Counted from the first letter of the stretch, positions 1 through 7,927 are shown. The stretch is 64,000 bases of DNA from Nocardioides jensenii JCM 1364 = NBRC 14755 (GCF_001552535.1 NZ_BCRJ01000001.1:25352-89351); one strand, 5' to 3'. The notes: generated by a model not told the origin, from the sequence alone. Numbers and translations: made by a program.

Positions 1-11
1 CGTCACAGATC

Positions 12-278
12 ATGTACGCCACCACCGTCAACGTCGGGCTACGCGGCCGCATCGAAGCCATCGTCCGAGTGCACCAGTGGAACAACGCCGGGAACCCCAC
101 CGCGGCCATCGGCCTCGACTCCCTCGTGTGGGCCGTGGCCACCAACCCCACCATCTACGACGCCGTCTCAGCCGCGATCGTCGACGGGAACATCGGCGCC
201 GCAGTCGCCGCACTGGGCGAGGATCTCCTCCAAGGCGTCGTCCTGGACGCCCTGCAGCTCGCCCTCGGTGGCGCGTGA
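12..278 (+). CDS. Hypothetical phage protein, probably 5'-truncated by the window
   Basis: I do not recognise this 88-residue product. It is rich in Ala, Val and Leu, lacks an obvious transmembrane segment, and ends in an amphipathic helix-like stretch (GEDLLQGVVLDALQLALGGA). The frame stays open to the left edge and no ribosome binding site is visible before the ATG, so it may be the C-terminus of a longer tail or structural protein. Its stop overlaps the next start (tgATG), so it belongs to the same operon as the genes that follow. Confidence 0.5.
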   Translation: MYATTVNVGLRGRIEAIVRVHQWNNAGNPTAAIGLDSLVWAVATNPTIYDAVSAAIVDGNIGAAVAALGEDLLQGVVLDALQLALGGA

Positions 279-559
279 TGCTCATCGACGGCATCCCCGT
301 CGTCGAGTACGGGCCCCCGGCACTCCTGGCGCTCGTCGTGCTGATGATCCTCACCGGCCGACTGGTCCCCCGCCGCACCTACGACGACAAGGTGCACGAG
401 GCCCAGGAGTGGCGCACCGAGTCCCGGATCAAAGACCAGCAGATCATCGAGAAGGACTCGCAGATCCAGCACCTCTCCGAGGTGGGCCGCACCGTCGAAT
501 CGATCATGCGATCCATCCAGAAGGGCCCCGACAATTCTGGAGGGGGTGGGTGCCCGTGA
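278..559 (+). CDS. Membrane-anchored coiled-coil phage protein
   Basis: This 93-residue protein has one transmembrane helix at about residues 14-29 (PALLALVVLMILTGRLV) followed by a charged, coiled-coil-like tail (about residues 45-80) and a Gly-rich C-terminus. The ATG overlaps the stop of the preceding gene by one base, which indicates translational coupling. Its place just upstream of the lytic enzyme matches the TM/coiled-coil gene at 47615 in prophage 2. A role in lysis or as a holin accessory factor is only inferred from position. Confidence 0.65.
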   Translation: MLIDGIPVVEYGPPALLALVVLMILTGRLVPRRTYDDKVHEAQEWRTESRIKDQQIIEKDSQIQHLSEVGRTVESIMRSIQKGPDNSGGGGCP

Positions 560-753
560 AGTGGGTGTGGAAGCGCCGCCTCGGCCGCCCCAGCGAGGCC
601 ACCGAGGCACGCGAGCAGGCTGAACGCGACCTCGAGCAGGCCCAGGCCGAGACCCCGGCCATCGAAGCTCTTGCTGCCCGCCTGCGCGAGCTGCGGGAGC
701 ACAACCACTTTGCCTCAGCGATCGCTACGTCGTTCCAAGGGAGGAAGCCATGA
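550..753 (+). CDS. Small charged coiled-coil phage protein
   Basis: A 67-residue highly charged protein with a predicted coiled coil around residues 15-50 (repeated E/Q/R and Ala/Leu). I chose GTG at 550 because GGAGGG sits six bases upstream. A second GTG at 556 would make a 4-base overlap with the preceding stop but lies too far from that site. It ends by overlapping the next ATG (ATGA). I recognise no family. Confidence 0.5.
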   Translation: MPVKWVWKRRLGRPSEATEAREQAERDLEQAQAETPAIEALAARLRELREHNHFASAIATSFQGRKP

Positions 754-1055
754 GCGCCGACATGCTGGCTTTGCTGCTGATCGTGGCGGCCGCGCCCCCG
801 GCCACTGTCTTCCCGTTGCTGTACGGGCTCTCCGCGCCGTGGTGGCGGTCGCTGGTCGGCCGGGCCCTGATGACGTCCTCGCTCGGCCTGGCGTTTCTGA
901 TCGACATCTCGTTGGCCTACAAGGCGTTCGGTGACAACTACGCGTTGCGCGACGTCGTGCGCCTCAGCGTCTATGCCCTGATCGTGTGCGGGGCGTGGAT
1001 GCAGTTCCTCGCGTTGGCCGTGCAGTTGCGCCGGCGTCTCCGGAAACACCCCTAG
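750..1055 (+). CDS. Phage integral membrane protein with three predicted helices
   Basis: This 101-residue protein has hydrophobic segments at about residues 5-27, 38-57 and 72-93 and ends in a basic tail (RRRLRKHP), as expected for a small inner-membrane protein with a cytoplasmic C-terminus. It starts in an ATGA overlap with the gene before it. Its place directly before the lytic enzyme suggests a holin or lysis-regulator role, but a dedicated r1t-type holin lies at 2722, so the function is left open. Confidence 0.6.
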   Translation: MSADMLALLLIVAAAPPATVFPLLYGLSAPWWRSLVGRALMTSSLGLAFLIDISLAYKAFGDNYALRDVVRLSVYALIVCGAWMQFLALAVQLRRRLRKHP

Positions 1056-1064
1056 GCCCTTCTC

Positions 1065-1202
1065 GTGGCCACCCGACCCGTCTCCCGGCAGATGGGTTGT
1101 CCGGCCTGCCCGCACGAGCACCACCTGCTCCGGTGCGACATGAACGACTGCGACTGCCACGACGTCCCCCTGCCCGGCATCTACCCCGAGGAGACCTCGT
1201 GA
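1065..1202 (+). CDS. Small Cys/His-rich putative zinc-binding phage protein
   Basis: A 45-residue ORF from GTG with Cys pairs CPAC and, further on, CDMNDCDCH, a pattern that could bind one zinc ion. It fills the gap between the membrane protein and the lytic enzyme, and its stop overlaps the GTG of the lytic enzyme (GTGA). No clear ribosome binding site was seen before the start. Similar tiny Cys-rich ORFs are common in actinophage operons. I infer no specific function. Confidence 0.45.
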   Translation: MATRPVSRQMGCPACPHEHHLLRCDMNDCDCHDVPLPGIYPEETS

Positions 1203-2713
1203 AGTCCCTGCACGCCTCCGGCGAATGGAACCGACCCGACTCCGGCGTACGCATGGGCGTCGAAGCCTGGGTCGCCCAAGGTGCCGACTTCCTCTCCCAC
1301 ACCGAGGTCCGTCTCCACCTCGACGCGCTCAAGACTTTCACCACGATGCGCCTGTGTCGCGGCACCGGCACGGACGGGCAGCCCGAGTGCGCGCTGCAGG
1401 TCCGCAACGACCGTTGGCGCGTCGTCTCGGTGGAGACAGTCCGGCTGTCCACCCTGGTTATCCCGAGGCGCAAGGCCCGCTGCTACGCCCTCCACGTCAT
1501 CGTCGAGGACCGCAAGACAGGCCAACGCCACCACCGCCTGGTCGTGCACATGCCGTCCGGGGTGGATGGCCTGCGAGGACTCAAGAACAACGCCCAGGGC
1601 AAGGTCTACCGCTCCGCGCTGGTCGGCCTCGCCGCGTACGTCGACGAGCTCGACGGGCCCGTCGTCATCACCGGCGACTGGAACCTCCACCTGCGCAAGA
1701 AGTGGGTGCGGGCACTCCTCGCGAAGCACTTCCCCGACTTCGCGCACACGCCCCTCACCGCGAAGGGCGGCACGCACGGGAAGCGGTTCATCGACTTCTC
1801 GTTGGCCCGCGGCATCGACCTGTCTGACCCCCGCATCGTCCCCAACCCTGCGTCCGACCACCGGGCGCTCGCCGAGCACCAGGAGATCACCGTGAAGGAC
1901 CAGACCTACCCGAAGGCCGACACCACCACGCAGTGGTTCCAGTCCCGCTACCCCGGCTCGAGCATGGACGCCAACTGCGGCGTACTCCACACCACCGAGA
2001 GCACCGACTGGCCCGGCTACAACGGTGGCGCCACCGCACCCAACGTCACTGCCAAGCCGAACATCCCGGCCAAGCGCCTCCTGTGGCGACAGCACTTCGA
2101 CATGGACCGATCCTCACGCGCGCTGCAGAACGACGCGGGCGGCGTCGAGACGAACACCCTGAACGTCGCCCAGGTCGAACTCGTCGGCACCTGCGATCCC
2201 GCGCACCGCACCAGCTGGGGCAAGATGCGCGCCGGCGTGGACTACATCTACTGGCCAGACGCCCCCGACTGGGCACTCGCCGCTCTCGCGGAGTTCCTGC
2301 GCTGGTGCGACACCGAGCACGGCATCCCCCTGGCCGGCGCGCAGGTCTGGCTGGTCTACCCGGCCTCCTACGGGCAGAGCAACCCGAACCGCTTCACGTT
2401 CGCCCAGTGGCGTGCACTGAAGGGCTGGTGTGGTCACCAGCACGTGCCCGAGAACGACCACGGTGACCCCGGCAACCTCGACTTCGCCCGCGTCCTCGAG
2501 CTGGCGAAGGGCGTCACGCCGACCCCGCCGAAGCCGGACCCCAAGCCGAAGCCTGCGAAGAAGTCCCGCGTCCAGCAGGCCCGCGCCGGCCTCACCGAAG
2601 CCGCCGCGATCCTCATGGCCGCAGCCCGCGCCGCCCGCCCCGGCCGCGCCCACGCCCTCAAGACCGAGGTCCGCAAGATCCGCGAAGCCCGCAACAACCT
2701 CCCCAAGAAGTGA
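1199..2713 (+). CDS. Fusion lysin: EEP-type nuclease domain plus N-acetylmuramoyl-L-alanine amidase
   Basis: This 504-residue protein has two enzyme-like halves. Residues 1-230 resemble the endonuclease/exonuclease/phosphatase fold: a candidate metal-binding Glu36, GDWN at 159-162, the G-T-H-G..IDF strand at 191-200 and SDH at 219-221. Residues 242-436 resemble a zinc amidase of the PGRP/amidase_2 type, with LHTTES at 263-268 and a late H-x-H...GDPG region (412-424), which would cleave peptidoglycan during lysis. A Pro/Lys linker (440-455) leads to a helical basic tail, perhaps wall-binding. The start is GTG at 1199, in GTGA overlap with the gene before. The holin follows 8 bases later. In prophage 2 the same two activities are separate genes (48611 and 49683). 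The role of the nuclease half in lysis is unknown. Confidence 0.8.
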   Translation: MKSLHASGEWNRPDSGVRMGVEAWVAQGADFLSHTEVRLHLDALKTFTTMRLCRGTGTDGQPECALQVRNDRWRVVSVETVRLSTLVIPRRKARCYALHVIVEDRKTGQRHHRLVVHMPSGVDGLRGLKNNAQGKVYRSALVGLAAYVDELDGPVVITGDWNLHLRKKWVRALLAKHFPDFAHTPLTAKGGTHGKRFIDFSLARGIDLSDPRIVPNPASDHRALAEHQEITVKDQTYPKADTTTQWFQSRYPGSSMDANCGVLHTTESTDWPGYNGGATAPNVTAKPNIPAKRLLWRQHFDMDRSSRALQNDAGGVETNTLNVAQVELVGTCDPAHRTSWGKMRAGVDYIYWPDAPDWALAALAEFLRWCDTEHGIPLAGAQVWLVYPASYGQSNPNRFTFAQWRALKGWCGHQHVPENDHGDPGNLDFARVLELAKGVTPTPPKPDPKPKPAKKSRVQQARAGLTEAAAILMAAARAARPGRAHALKTEVRKIREARNNLPKK

Positions 2714-2721
2714 GGCACACC

Positions 2722-2925
2722 ATGTCCAAGATCCGCGCCTACTACACCGACACCGTCGACCGGGCCGCCAAGACCGCCGCCCAGTCCGCGCTCCTGACCA
2801 TCGGAGCCGACCAGATCAACGCCCTGCACGCCGACTGGCAGCTCGTCGGCGGCATGGCCCTGGGTGGTGCTGTCCTGTCCCTGCTGACCACGCTGGCGCA
2901 GCGTGGGCTCTTCGGCCGCGAGTAG
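2722..2925 (+). CDS. Holin, r1t-like
   Basis: A 67-residue protein with the layout of small phage r1t-type holins: an amphipathic N-terminus (AKTAAQSALLTIGADQ), a short loop with W, then a hydrophobic segment (about residues 41-60) and a short charged end (RGLFGRE). It would form membrane lesions that let the amidase upstream reach the wall. It lies right after the lysin, as usual in actinophage lysis cassettes. ATG 2722 was preferred over the in-frame GTG at 2710, which overlaps the lysin stop. Confidence 0.75.
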   Translation: MSKIRAYYTDTVDRAAKTAAQSALLTIGADQINALHADWQLVGGMALGGAVLSLLTTLAQRGLFGRE

Positions 2926-2930
2926 CGACC

Positions 2931-3158
2931 ATGGCCCGCGTCGCGATCCCCGAGACCCCCACCACCAAGGCACTCGTCGCCGCGATCTGCTCCTACGAGG
3001 TCGCCGCCATCGTGACCCGAAGATTCCCCACCGTCACCGCATTCCACCGCCGCTGGCCAGCCGTCGGCATCGCCCTTCTCGGAGCACTGGCCATCCACTT
3101 CTTCACGCCCGACCCCAGCACCACAGTCCCGAGAGGACGCGCCCATGAACCTCGCTGA
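2931..3158 (+). CDS. Small membrane protein in the lysis cassette
   Basis: A 75-residue protein with two moderately hydrophobic segments (about 14-28 and 45-62) and a charged, Pro-rich C-terminus. It begins five bases after the holin stop and overlaps the start of the following gene by 14 bases. A second membrane protein beside the holin is frequent in actinophages and may be a holin partner. That role is inferred from position only. Confidence 0.6.
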   Translation: MARVAIPETPTTKALVAAICSYEVAAIVTRRFPTVTAFHRRWPAVGIALLGALAIHFFTPDPSTTVPRGRAHEPR

Positions 3159-4227
3159 CACGTTCGCCCAACATGACGCCGACGACGCCGCCAGGGACGC
3201 CGCACTCACCGAAGCCACCGCCATCAACAGCCAGCTGAACACCGACGTGGCCAACCTGACCCGCACGGTGGCCGACAGGGACGCCACCATCGCCGACCTC
3301 CGGGCCCGCATCGTCGACCTCGAGACCCAGGTCCCCACCCCGGAACCCGTCGAAGAGTTCGTCCCCCTCATGGGTGTCTACCTCGGCAACCACTCCGAGA
3401 ACCCCGACACCAAGTACCACGACAACCTCGGCACCTACCCCGACATGTCGACCCAGTACTACCAGGCCGACCAGAAGCCCGGGTGGGCCATCAACGCCGC
3501 GGCCGAGAACGCCAAGCTCGCCCGCGGGATCATCCCCAACCTGACCGTGTCCATGGTCGGCGGCAAGTGGACCCACGCCCAGGTCGCCGCCGGTGCCGCA
3601 GACTCGTGGATCGACTACTGGGCCACCCAGCTCGCCGCCCTCGACAAGGGTGAGATCTGGTTCACCTTCGACCACGAATTCGAGGTCAAGCGCAACCACG
3701 ACCTGTTCACGTGGACCGCCACCGACGAGGACTACGCCGCGGCGTGGAACCGCTGGAAGAGCCGGATCAAAGCCGCGCGCCCCAGCGTGAAGTTCACCTA
3801 CTGGTACGGCTACTCCCGCCAGGGCGAGATCGACCACATCGGCTCGATGCTCAACTCTCCCGACATCATCACCCTCGACCCGTACGTTTTCTCCCACCAC
3901 ACCGGGGACGCCACCACCTTCGAGGGCATGGCCGGGCCGAAGCTCACGTGGCTGCGCGCCCGCGCGTGGTACGCCGGCCAGCCGATCGCATTCACCGAGT
4001 ACGCCATCGACAAGACGTTCGGTGACGCGAAGTGCGCGGAGTTCTACACCAACCTGCGCCCCCGCATGGCCGCACTGGGCATCCACGCCGCGATCTTGTT
4101 CTCCCGCGACAAGTCCGGTTACGGCGCCGTGCAGGCGAACGTCATCACCACCGACACCTTCCCGCTCGCCAAGGCCGCCTACAAGGCATCCGCCACCGCA
4201 CCCCACCGCACCCTCAAGGAGTCCTGA
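3145..4227 (+). CDS. Coiled-coil plus glycoside-hydrolase-like (GH26-type) phage protein
   Basis: This 360-residue protein starts with a coiled coil (about residues 5-65, ending in a Pro-rich hinge PTPEPVEEF) and continues into a TIM-barrel-like domain. Motifs such as GVYLGN, the strand WFTFDHEFE (candidate acid/base region), FTYWYGY, ITLDPYVF and PIAFTEYAID (candidate nucleophile Glu) are typical of GH26-like endo-mannanases. It is probably a tail-tip or lysis-associated enzyme acting on cell-surface glycans; the coiled coil suggests multimerisation. It lies between the lysis genes and the fibre gene. The family call rests on motif memory and could be another GH clan A family. Confidence 0.65.
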   Translation: MNLADTFAQHDADDAARDAALTEATAINSQLNTDVANLTRTVADRDATIADLRARIVDLETQVPTPEPVEEFVPLMGVYLGNHSENPDTKYHDNLGTYPDMSTQYYQADQKPGWAINAAAENAKLARGIIPNLTVSMVGGKWTHAQVAAGAADSWIDYWATQLAALDKGEIWFTFDHEFEVKRNHDLFTWTATDEDYAAAWNRWKSRIKAARPSVKFTYWYGYSRQGEIDHIGSMLNSPDIITLDPYVFSHHTGDATTFEGMAGPKLTWLRARAWYAGQPIAFTEYAIDKTFGDAKCAEFYTNLRPRMAALGIHAAILFSRDKSGYGAVQANVITTDTFPLAKAAYKASATAPHRTLKES

Positions 4228-4229
4228 CC

Positions 4230-6317
4230 ATGGCTGACCTCGACTACGTCAAGATCGTCGGCCGCCTCGGCATCACCCGGGCCGACGGTGTCGACGAGGA
4301 CGGCAACCCCGACACCGTCTGGTGCGACTCGGGGTCGGTCCTCTTCGAGCCGATCATCAACTACACCAAGGTCGCCGGCGGCATCCCGTCCCCCTGGATG
4401 GCCGGCCACGCGATCATCGAGGCCACGGTCGACTCGGCGGGCTACATCTCGTTGAACGGGGTGGAGTGGCTTTGGCTCGTCGACCTGGGGTCGTCCAAGA
4501 TGAACCCGAGCATCGCCCGGGACAAGGCCGCCTACAAGGTGACGTTCAAGAACGTGCAGGCCGCCGGCGCGGATGTCACGTTCCCGCAGTTCACGTTCCA
4601 CCCGCTCCCGGCCGACCTGCTCCCCGAGGGTGTGACGGCCAACGACCTGACGCTGCTGGCTCCGGTGCCGGTTGCTGGTGGTCAGTCGATCGTGGTCGGC
4701 CCGGCCGGCAAGTCGGTGTCCGCCATGAGCATCGTGGGCGGTGACCTGGTCACGACCCTGTCCGACGGGACTGAGCTGAACGCGGGCGAGCTGCCGGTCG
4801 GGCCGGGCGGATCGAACGAGGGTGTGGCCGGTTACATCACCGTGGACGGGCCGACGAAGGCTGCACTATCTGACACGATTGGTGCAGAGGTCACCGCACA
4901 GACCCCCAAGGCGGTCGCCCGGCTCCCGCTCAACGTGCCCACCTACGACGGCAACCCTTCAGCCGGTCACCCCGACGTCGTGCACGTCCCTGCCGGGTGG
5001 AACGGGTACAAGTACTGGATGGCATTCACGCCATTCCCCTCGGCCCCCCGAGAGAACCCCAGCATCGTCGCGTCCAACGACGGCGTAAAGTGGGAGATCC
5101 CGGCTGGCCTCACCAACCCCATCGTGCCATTCTCCGCCCTCCCCGCCGGGTATGACTGGTGGAGCGACACCGACATGGTGCTCTCCGCAGACGGCACCAC
5201 GATGATGCTTTACTTCCGAGGCACCAACCAGGGCGTCACCAACACCTGCTACCTGACCACCTCCACAGACGGCATCACGTGGACCCCGTTCCAACAGGTC
5301 GTCGCAGGCATCGAGGAATCCCCCGCTGTCGTCGTGGAACCGGGTGGTGGCTTCACCATGTTCACCTGTGGTGAGAACACCATCTACCGCCGCACCAGTG
5401 CAGACGGCATCACATGGGCTGCCCGCACGGTCATCACCAGCCGCCCCACCGTCCCCGCCCCCTACGTCAACGTCTGGCACATCGACGTCGTGAAGGTCGA
5501 TGGCACCTACCACGCACTGGTGGATATCAACACCGCAACGGGTGGCCCCGACCCGTACCGGCTGTTTCACTGGACGAGCGCGGACGGGCTCGCGTGGACA
5601 GGCCCCAGCACCCCGGCTGTGCCGCTCTCCGGGAGCCGGTTCGACAAGCGCGGCCACTACCGCTCCACGTTGCAGCCCGCAGCCTCCGGCATCGAGGGCC
5701 GGTTCGACGTGTGGACCTCCTCGATGGACGACACCCGCACCACCCACGACAACGCCATCTGGCGCATCGGCTACTACGGTGACCTTGACTTCAAGGACGG
5801 GGAGACGTGGAACTTCCCCGAACCCGGCGAGGTCGTGTTCAATGCCGACTCCGACGAGCGCTGGCTGCTCGCAAACGACCTCTCCACCTACGTGGGGGCA
5901 CCAGCCGCAGGGCCGATCACGGGCTGGGCCGCTCGCGGGCTGCTGCACACGGCCAACAGTGGCGTCGTCGGCACGTTCCCGCCACCCCCGGCTGAGTGGC
6001 ACTCGTTCGTGGTCGAGGCCCTCGTCGTCAATGGTGGCGCACTGTCGGGCGGCATTGTCCTCCAGTCCCGCTACCAGCAAGCGGGCGCGGGCGACACTCT
6101 GACGACCGGGCAGTTCGGGCAGGTTGTGGTCCCGGCTATCAATGCGCTCAATGTCCCGCAGTGGGTCACGCTCACGAACGAGATTGACCTCAAGTCGGGC
6201 GCCAGCCCCATCAAGGCCAGCATCGAACGGGCGTGGGGCAACGCCTCGGACGTCTTTGACGACACCGTGTGGATACTCGCCCTCCGACTCCGCCGCGTCC
6301 GCAAGACGAGCGCCTGA
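4230..6317 (+). CDS. Tail fibre / tailspike with beta-propeller-like body
   Basis: A 695-residue protein. Residues 1-130 form a conserved phage-structural domain (KIVGRLGITRADG, FEPIINYTK). A linker with short beta repeats follows (about 150-245). The body (about 250-510) holds at least four copies of a (S/N)xDGxxW motif, as seen in the blades of five-bladed GH43/sialidase-like propellers, so it probably binds or cuts surface polysaccharide. The C-terminal 120 residues look like a beta-sandwich. It is the last structural gene before the integrase. A hairpin terminator follows. The enzymatic role is inferred. Confidence 0.7.
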   Translation: MADLDYVKIVGRLGITRADGVDEDGNPDTVWCDSGSVLFEPIINYTKVAGGIPSPWMAGHAIIEATVDSAGYISLNGVEWLWLVDLGSSKMNPSIARDKAAYKVTFKNVQAAGADVTFPQFTFHPLPADLLPEGVTANDLTLLAPVPVAGGQSIVVGPAGKSVSAMSIVGGDLVTTLSDGTELNAGELPVGPGGSNEGVAGYITVDGPTKAALSDTIGAEVTAQTPKAVARLPLNVPTYDGNPSAGHPDVVHVPAGWNGYKYWMAFTPFPSAPRENPSIVASNDGVKWEIPAGLTNPIVPFSALPAGYDWWSDTDMVLSADGTTMMLYFRGTNQGVTNTCYLTTSTDGITWTPFQQVVAGIEESPAVVVEPGGGFTMFTCGENTIYRRTSADGITWAARTVITSRPTVPAPYVNVWHIDVVKVDGTYHALVDINTATGGPDPYRLFHWTSADGLAWTGPSTPAVPLSGSRFDKRGHYRSTLQPAASGIEGRFDVWTSSMDDTRTTHDNAIWRIGYYGDLDFKDGETWNFPEPGEVVFNADSDERWLLANDLSTYVGAPAAGPITGWAARGLLHTANSGVVGTFPPPPAEWHSFVVEALVVNGGALSGGIVLQSRYQQAGAGDTLTTGQFGQVVVPAINALNVPQWVTLTNEIDLKSGASPIKASIERAWGNASDVFDDTVWILALRLRRVRKTSA

Positions 6318-6345
6318 CCCTGTACCAAACTGCTCGGATTGATAC

Positions 6346-6386
6346 ACCCCCACCTCTTGCCCTCGGGTACGGGGTGGGGGTACTTT
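6346..6386 (+). terminator. Hairpin terminator after the fibre gene
   Basis: Perfect 9-bp arms ACCCCCACC (6346-6354) and GGTGGGGGT (6373-6381) enclose an 18-base loop, followed by a short T-rich stretch (ACTTTCC). It sits 29 bases after the fibre stop, so it probably ends the late operon before the separately expressed integrase. The U-tract is weak. Confidence 0.6.
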
Positions 6387-6474
6387 CCATTTCCAAACAA
6401 AGCGGCCCCGACGCCGGCGGCAACCGACGTCGAGGCCTTGCCACCACCCTGACCTCAGACCAGGAGCAGTGACC

Positions 6475-7389
6475 ATGACGAACGCTACCGCGACCCTCGT
6501 CGCACCCAGCAACAACACGGCGCACCTCTACGGCGCCCAATTCCTCGCCCGCTACAACGGCGCCACCCGCGACCTCTACGGGACCCGCCTCCGCATCTTC
6601 TTCGCCTGGTGCGCCACCCACAACCTCGACCCCATCACCGGGATCACGAGGCCACTCCTCGAGCTCTACTCCCGCCACCTCGAAGACGACCGCGCCAACT
6701 GCCCCGCCTCCGTCGCCGGCGCACTCTCCACGCTGAAGATGTTCTACCGGCTCCTCGCCCTCGACAACGTCATCCCAGCCTCACCAGCCGAGTACATCCG
6801 CATGCCGAAGGTCTGGTCCGACGAAACCAAGACCCTGGGCCTCGACCGCCTCGAGCTCTCCGCGCTCCTGGCCACCGCCCGGACCCTCGACAACACCCGG
6901 TGGGCTCTGGTCACCCTCCTCGGACTGCTGGGGCTCCGAGTCTCCGAGGCCTGCAACGTGCAGATCGAGAACTTCCTCGACCGCGAGGAGCGCGGCCACC
7001 GGATCATCTCCGTGATCGGCAAGGGCCACAAGCCGGCCACGATGCCGCTCCCCGTCCCAGTCGCCCGGGCACTCGACGCCTGCCGCGGGGACCGCACCAC
7101 AGGGCCCCTGCTCCTCCGGGCCGACGGCGAGCAGCTGGACCGCTGCACGGCCGCACGGTGGGTGAAGTCGTTGGCGAAACGGGCCGGCATCCGCAAGAGG
7201 GTCTCACCGCACAGCCTCAGGCACGCGATGGTGACCAACGCCCTGGACGCCGGGGTGCCGCTGCGCGACGTGCAGATCGCAGCCCGACACTCGGACCCCC
7301 GGACGACGAACCGGTACGACCGAGCCCGCGGCAACCTCGACCGGCACGCGGTGCACACCCTGGCGGCGTACATCTCCGGCGGCGCCTGA
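6475..7389 (+). CDS. Tyrosine site-specific recombinase (prophage 1 integrase)
   Basis: A 304-residue recombinase with an N-terminal SAM-like core-binding domain (about 15-110) and a catalytic domain holding every expected residue: Arg155 (GLRVSEAC), Lys183 (GKGHK), His246-x-x-Arg249 (HSLRH), His272 (RHSD) and nucleophile Tyr281. It would integrate and excise the phage chromosome. ATG 6475 is eight bases after AGGAG. The in-frame GTG at 6469 is too close. It is unusually compact and XerD-like for a phage integrase and lies at the right end rather than beside an early region. A role at another att or inversion site cannot be excluded. Confidence 0.9.
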   Translation: MTNATATLVAPSNNTAHLYGAQFLARYNGATRDLYGTRLRIFFAWCATHNLDPITGITRPLLELYSRHLEDDRANCPASVAGALSTLKMFYRLLALDNVIPASPAEYIRMPKVWSDETKTLGLDRLELSALLATARTLDNTRWALVTLLGLLGLRVSEACNVQIENFLDREERGHRIISVIGKGHKPATMPLPVPVARALDACRGDRTTGPLLLRADGEQLDRCTAARWVKSLAKRAGIRKRVSPHSLRHAMVTNALDAGVPLRDVQIAARHSDPRTTNRYDRARGNLDRHAVHTLAAYISGGA

Positions 7390-7396
7390 CCGGGCC

Positions 7397-7402
7397 TACC
7401 CT
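7397..7402 (+). promoter_or_regulatory. Leaderless -10 element for the gene at 7409
   Basis: TACCCT followed by six bases and then ATG. The preceding GGGCC is shared with the promoters of the homologous gene at 53963 and the moron at 30477. No convincing -35 was found. Transcription would start at or next to the A of the ATG. Confidence 0.5.
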
Positions 7403-7408
7403 GTGCCC

Positions 7409-7819
7409 ATGGCCCAGCAGATCGTCTACGCGATCCCCGACCGGCCTGAGTGCGAGGTGCTCGTCGACGGCGAGTGGTGGTTCGGCGAGGTCCGCATGTG
7501 GACCCAAGACGACGACGGCCACTGGACCGCCAACGTCTCATGGACCCACGACACCTACACCCGCCTCGGCAACTTCCCCGCCCACCAACTGCGCCCGGTT
7601 GGCCTACCCGAGGGCGTACGACGAGTTCGGCGTGAGCGCTTCCAGCCACCAGTAGAACCCCAGGGCAGAGAAGAGCAGGAGGCCGATAGCACCCCCGGCT
7701 TCGTTCTTGGCGAACGCGATCATCGCCATGACGAAGCCGCCGATGGGGAACACGAGCGCCAGGACGAACCCGGCCACGAAGAACCAGCCACTGAGCCACT
7801 GCCGTTGGGCGGGGAGTGA
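7409..7819 (+). CDS. Conserved short actinobacterial protein, prophage 1 copy with a displaced 3' end
   Basis: The first 64 residues closely match the product of 53963 in prophage 2 (shared blocks IPDRPECEVLVDG, WWFGEVRMWTQDDDG and NVSWT). They look like a small beta-barrel (SH3/Tudor-like) domain of unknown function. After RPV (about 7600) the similarity ends and the frame runs on for about 70 residues antisense to the DUF2510 gene, so the true C-terminus is probably lost or replaced. The start appears leaderless. Its position at a prophage end suggests expression in the lysogen. Only the first 190 bases are supported as coding. Confidence 0.55.
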   Translation: MAQQIVYAIPDRPECEVLVDGEWWFGEVRMWTQDDDGHWTANVSWTHDTYTRLGNFPAHQLRPVGLPEGVRRVRRERFQPPVEPQGREEQEADSTPGFVLGERDHRHDEAADGEHERQDEPGHEEPATEPLPLGGE

Positions 7820-7927
7820 GGCTGGCACGCGTTGGCCCGTCCAGAACTGCCCGTCCCAGAACTGCATCGTGTTCGCCATCTCCGGGTCGGGGTACCAACC
7901 CGGCGGCGTCAGCTTGACCTTGGCCAT
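7604..7927 (-). CDS. DUF2510 membrane protein
   Basis: A 107-residue protein with an N-terminal DUF2510 motif (PPGWYPDP....FWDGQFWTG) and two or three transmembrane helices (about 45-95). DUF2510 is an actinobacterial domain thought to present a WYPDP peptide near the membrane; its biochemical role is unknown. The stop codon lies exactly where the leaderless phage gene loses similarity on the other strand. Either the prophage 1 attachment site is in this 3' end, or the gene is itself a phage-borne moron. Confidence 0.75.
   Translation of the reverse strand: MAKVKLTPPGWYPDPEMANTMQFWDGQFWTGQRVPASLPAQRQWLSGWFFVAGFVLALVFPIGGFVMAMIAFAKNEAGGAIGLLLFSALGFYWWLEALTPNSSYALG

Larger units (their letters stand above)
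1..7927. mobile_element. Prophage 1, right end only
   Basis: Lysis, fibre and integrase genes of a temperate siphovirus-like phage run rightward from the window edge. The gene order (coiled-coil membrane protein, EEP nuclease, amidase, holin, fibre, short leaderless gene) parallels the right half of prophage 2. The left end and attL lie outside the window. The right junction is uncertain: either about 7600, where the leaderless gene loses similarity to its prophage 2 homologue, or further right near the 8009-8097 repeats. Confidence 0.75.

Noticed and set aside
6475..7389. Host XerC/XerD rather than phage integrase
   Set aside because: It lies directly after phage fibre and terminator and before a prophage-end gene. 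Host xer genes are normally in other contexts, though its compact form is noted.
7600..7819. Taking the 136-residue version of the leaderless phage gene as genuine
   Set aside because: The last 70 residues are antisense to the DUF2510 gene and have no counterpart in the prophage 2 homologue.
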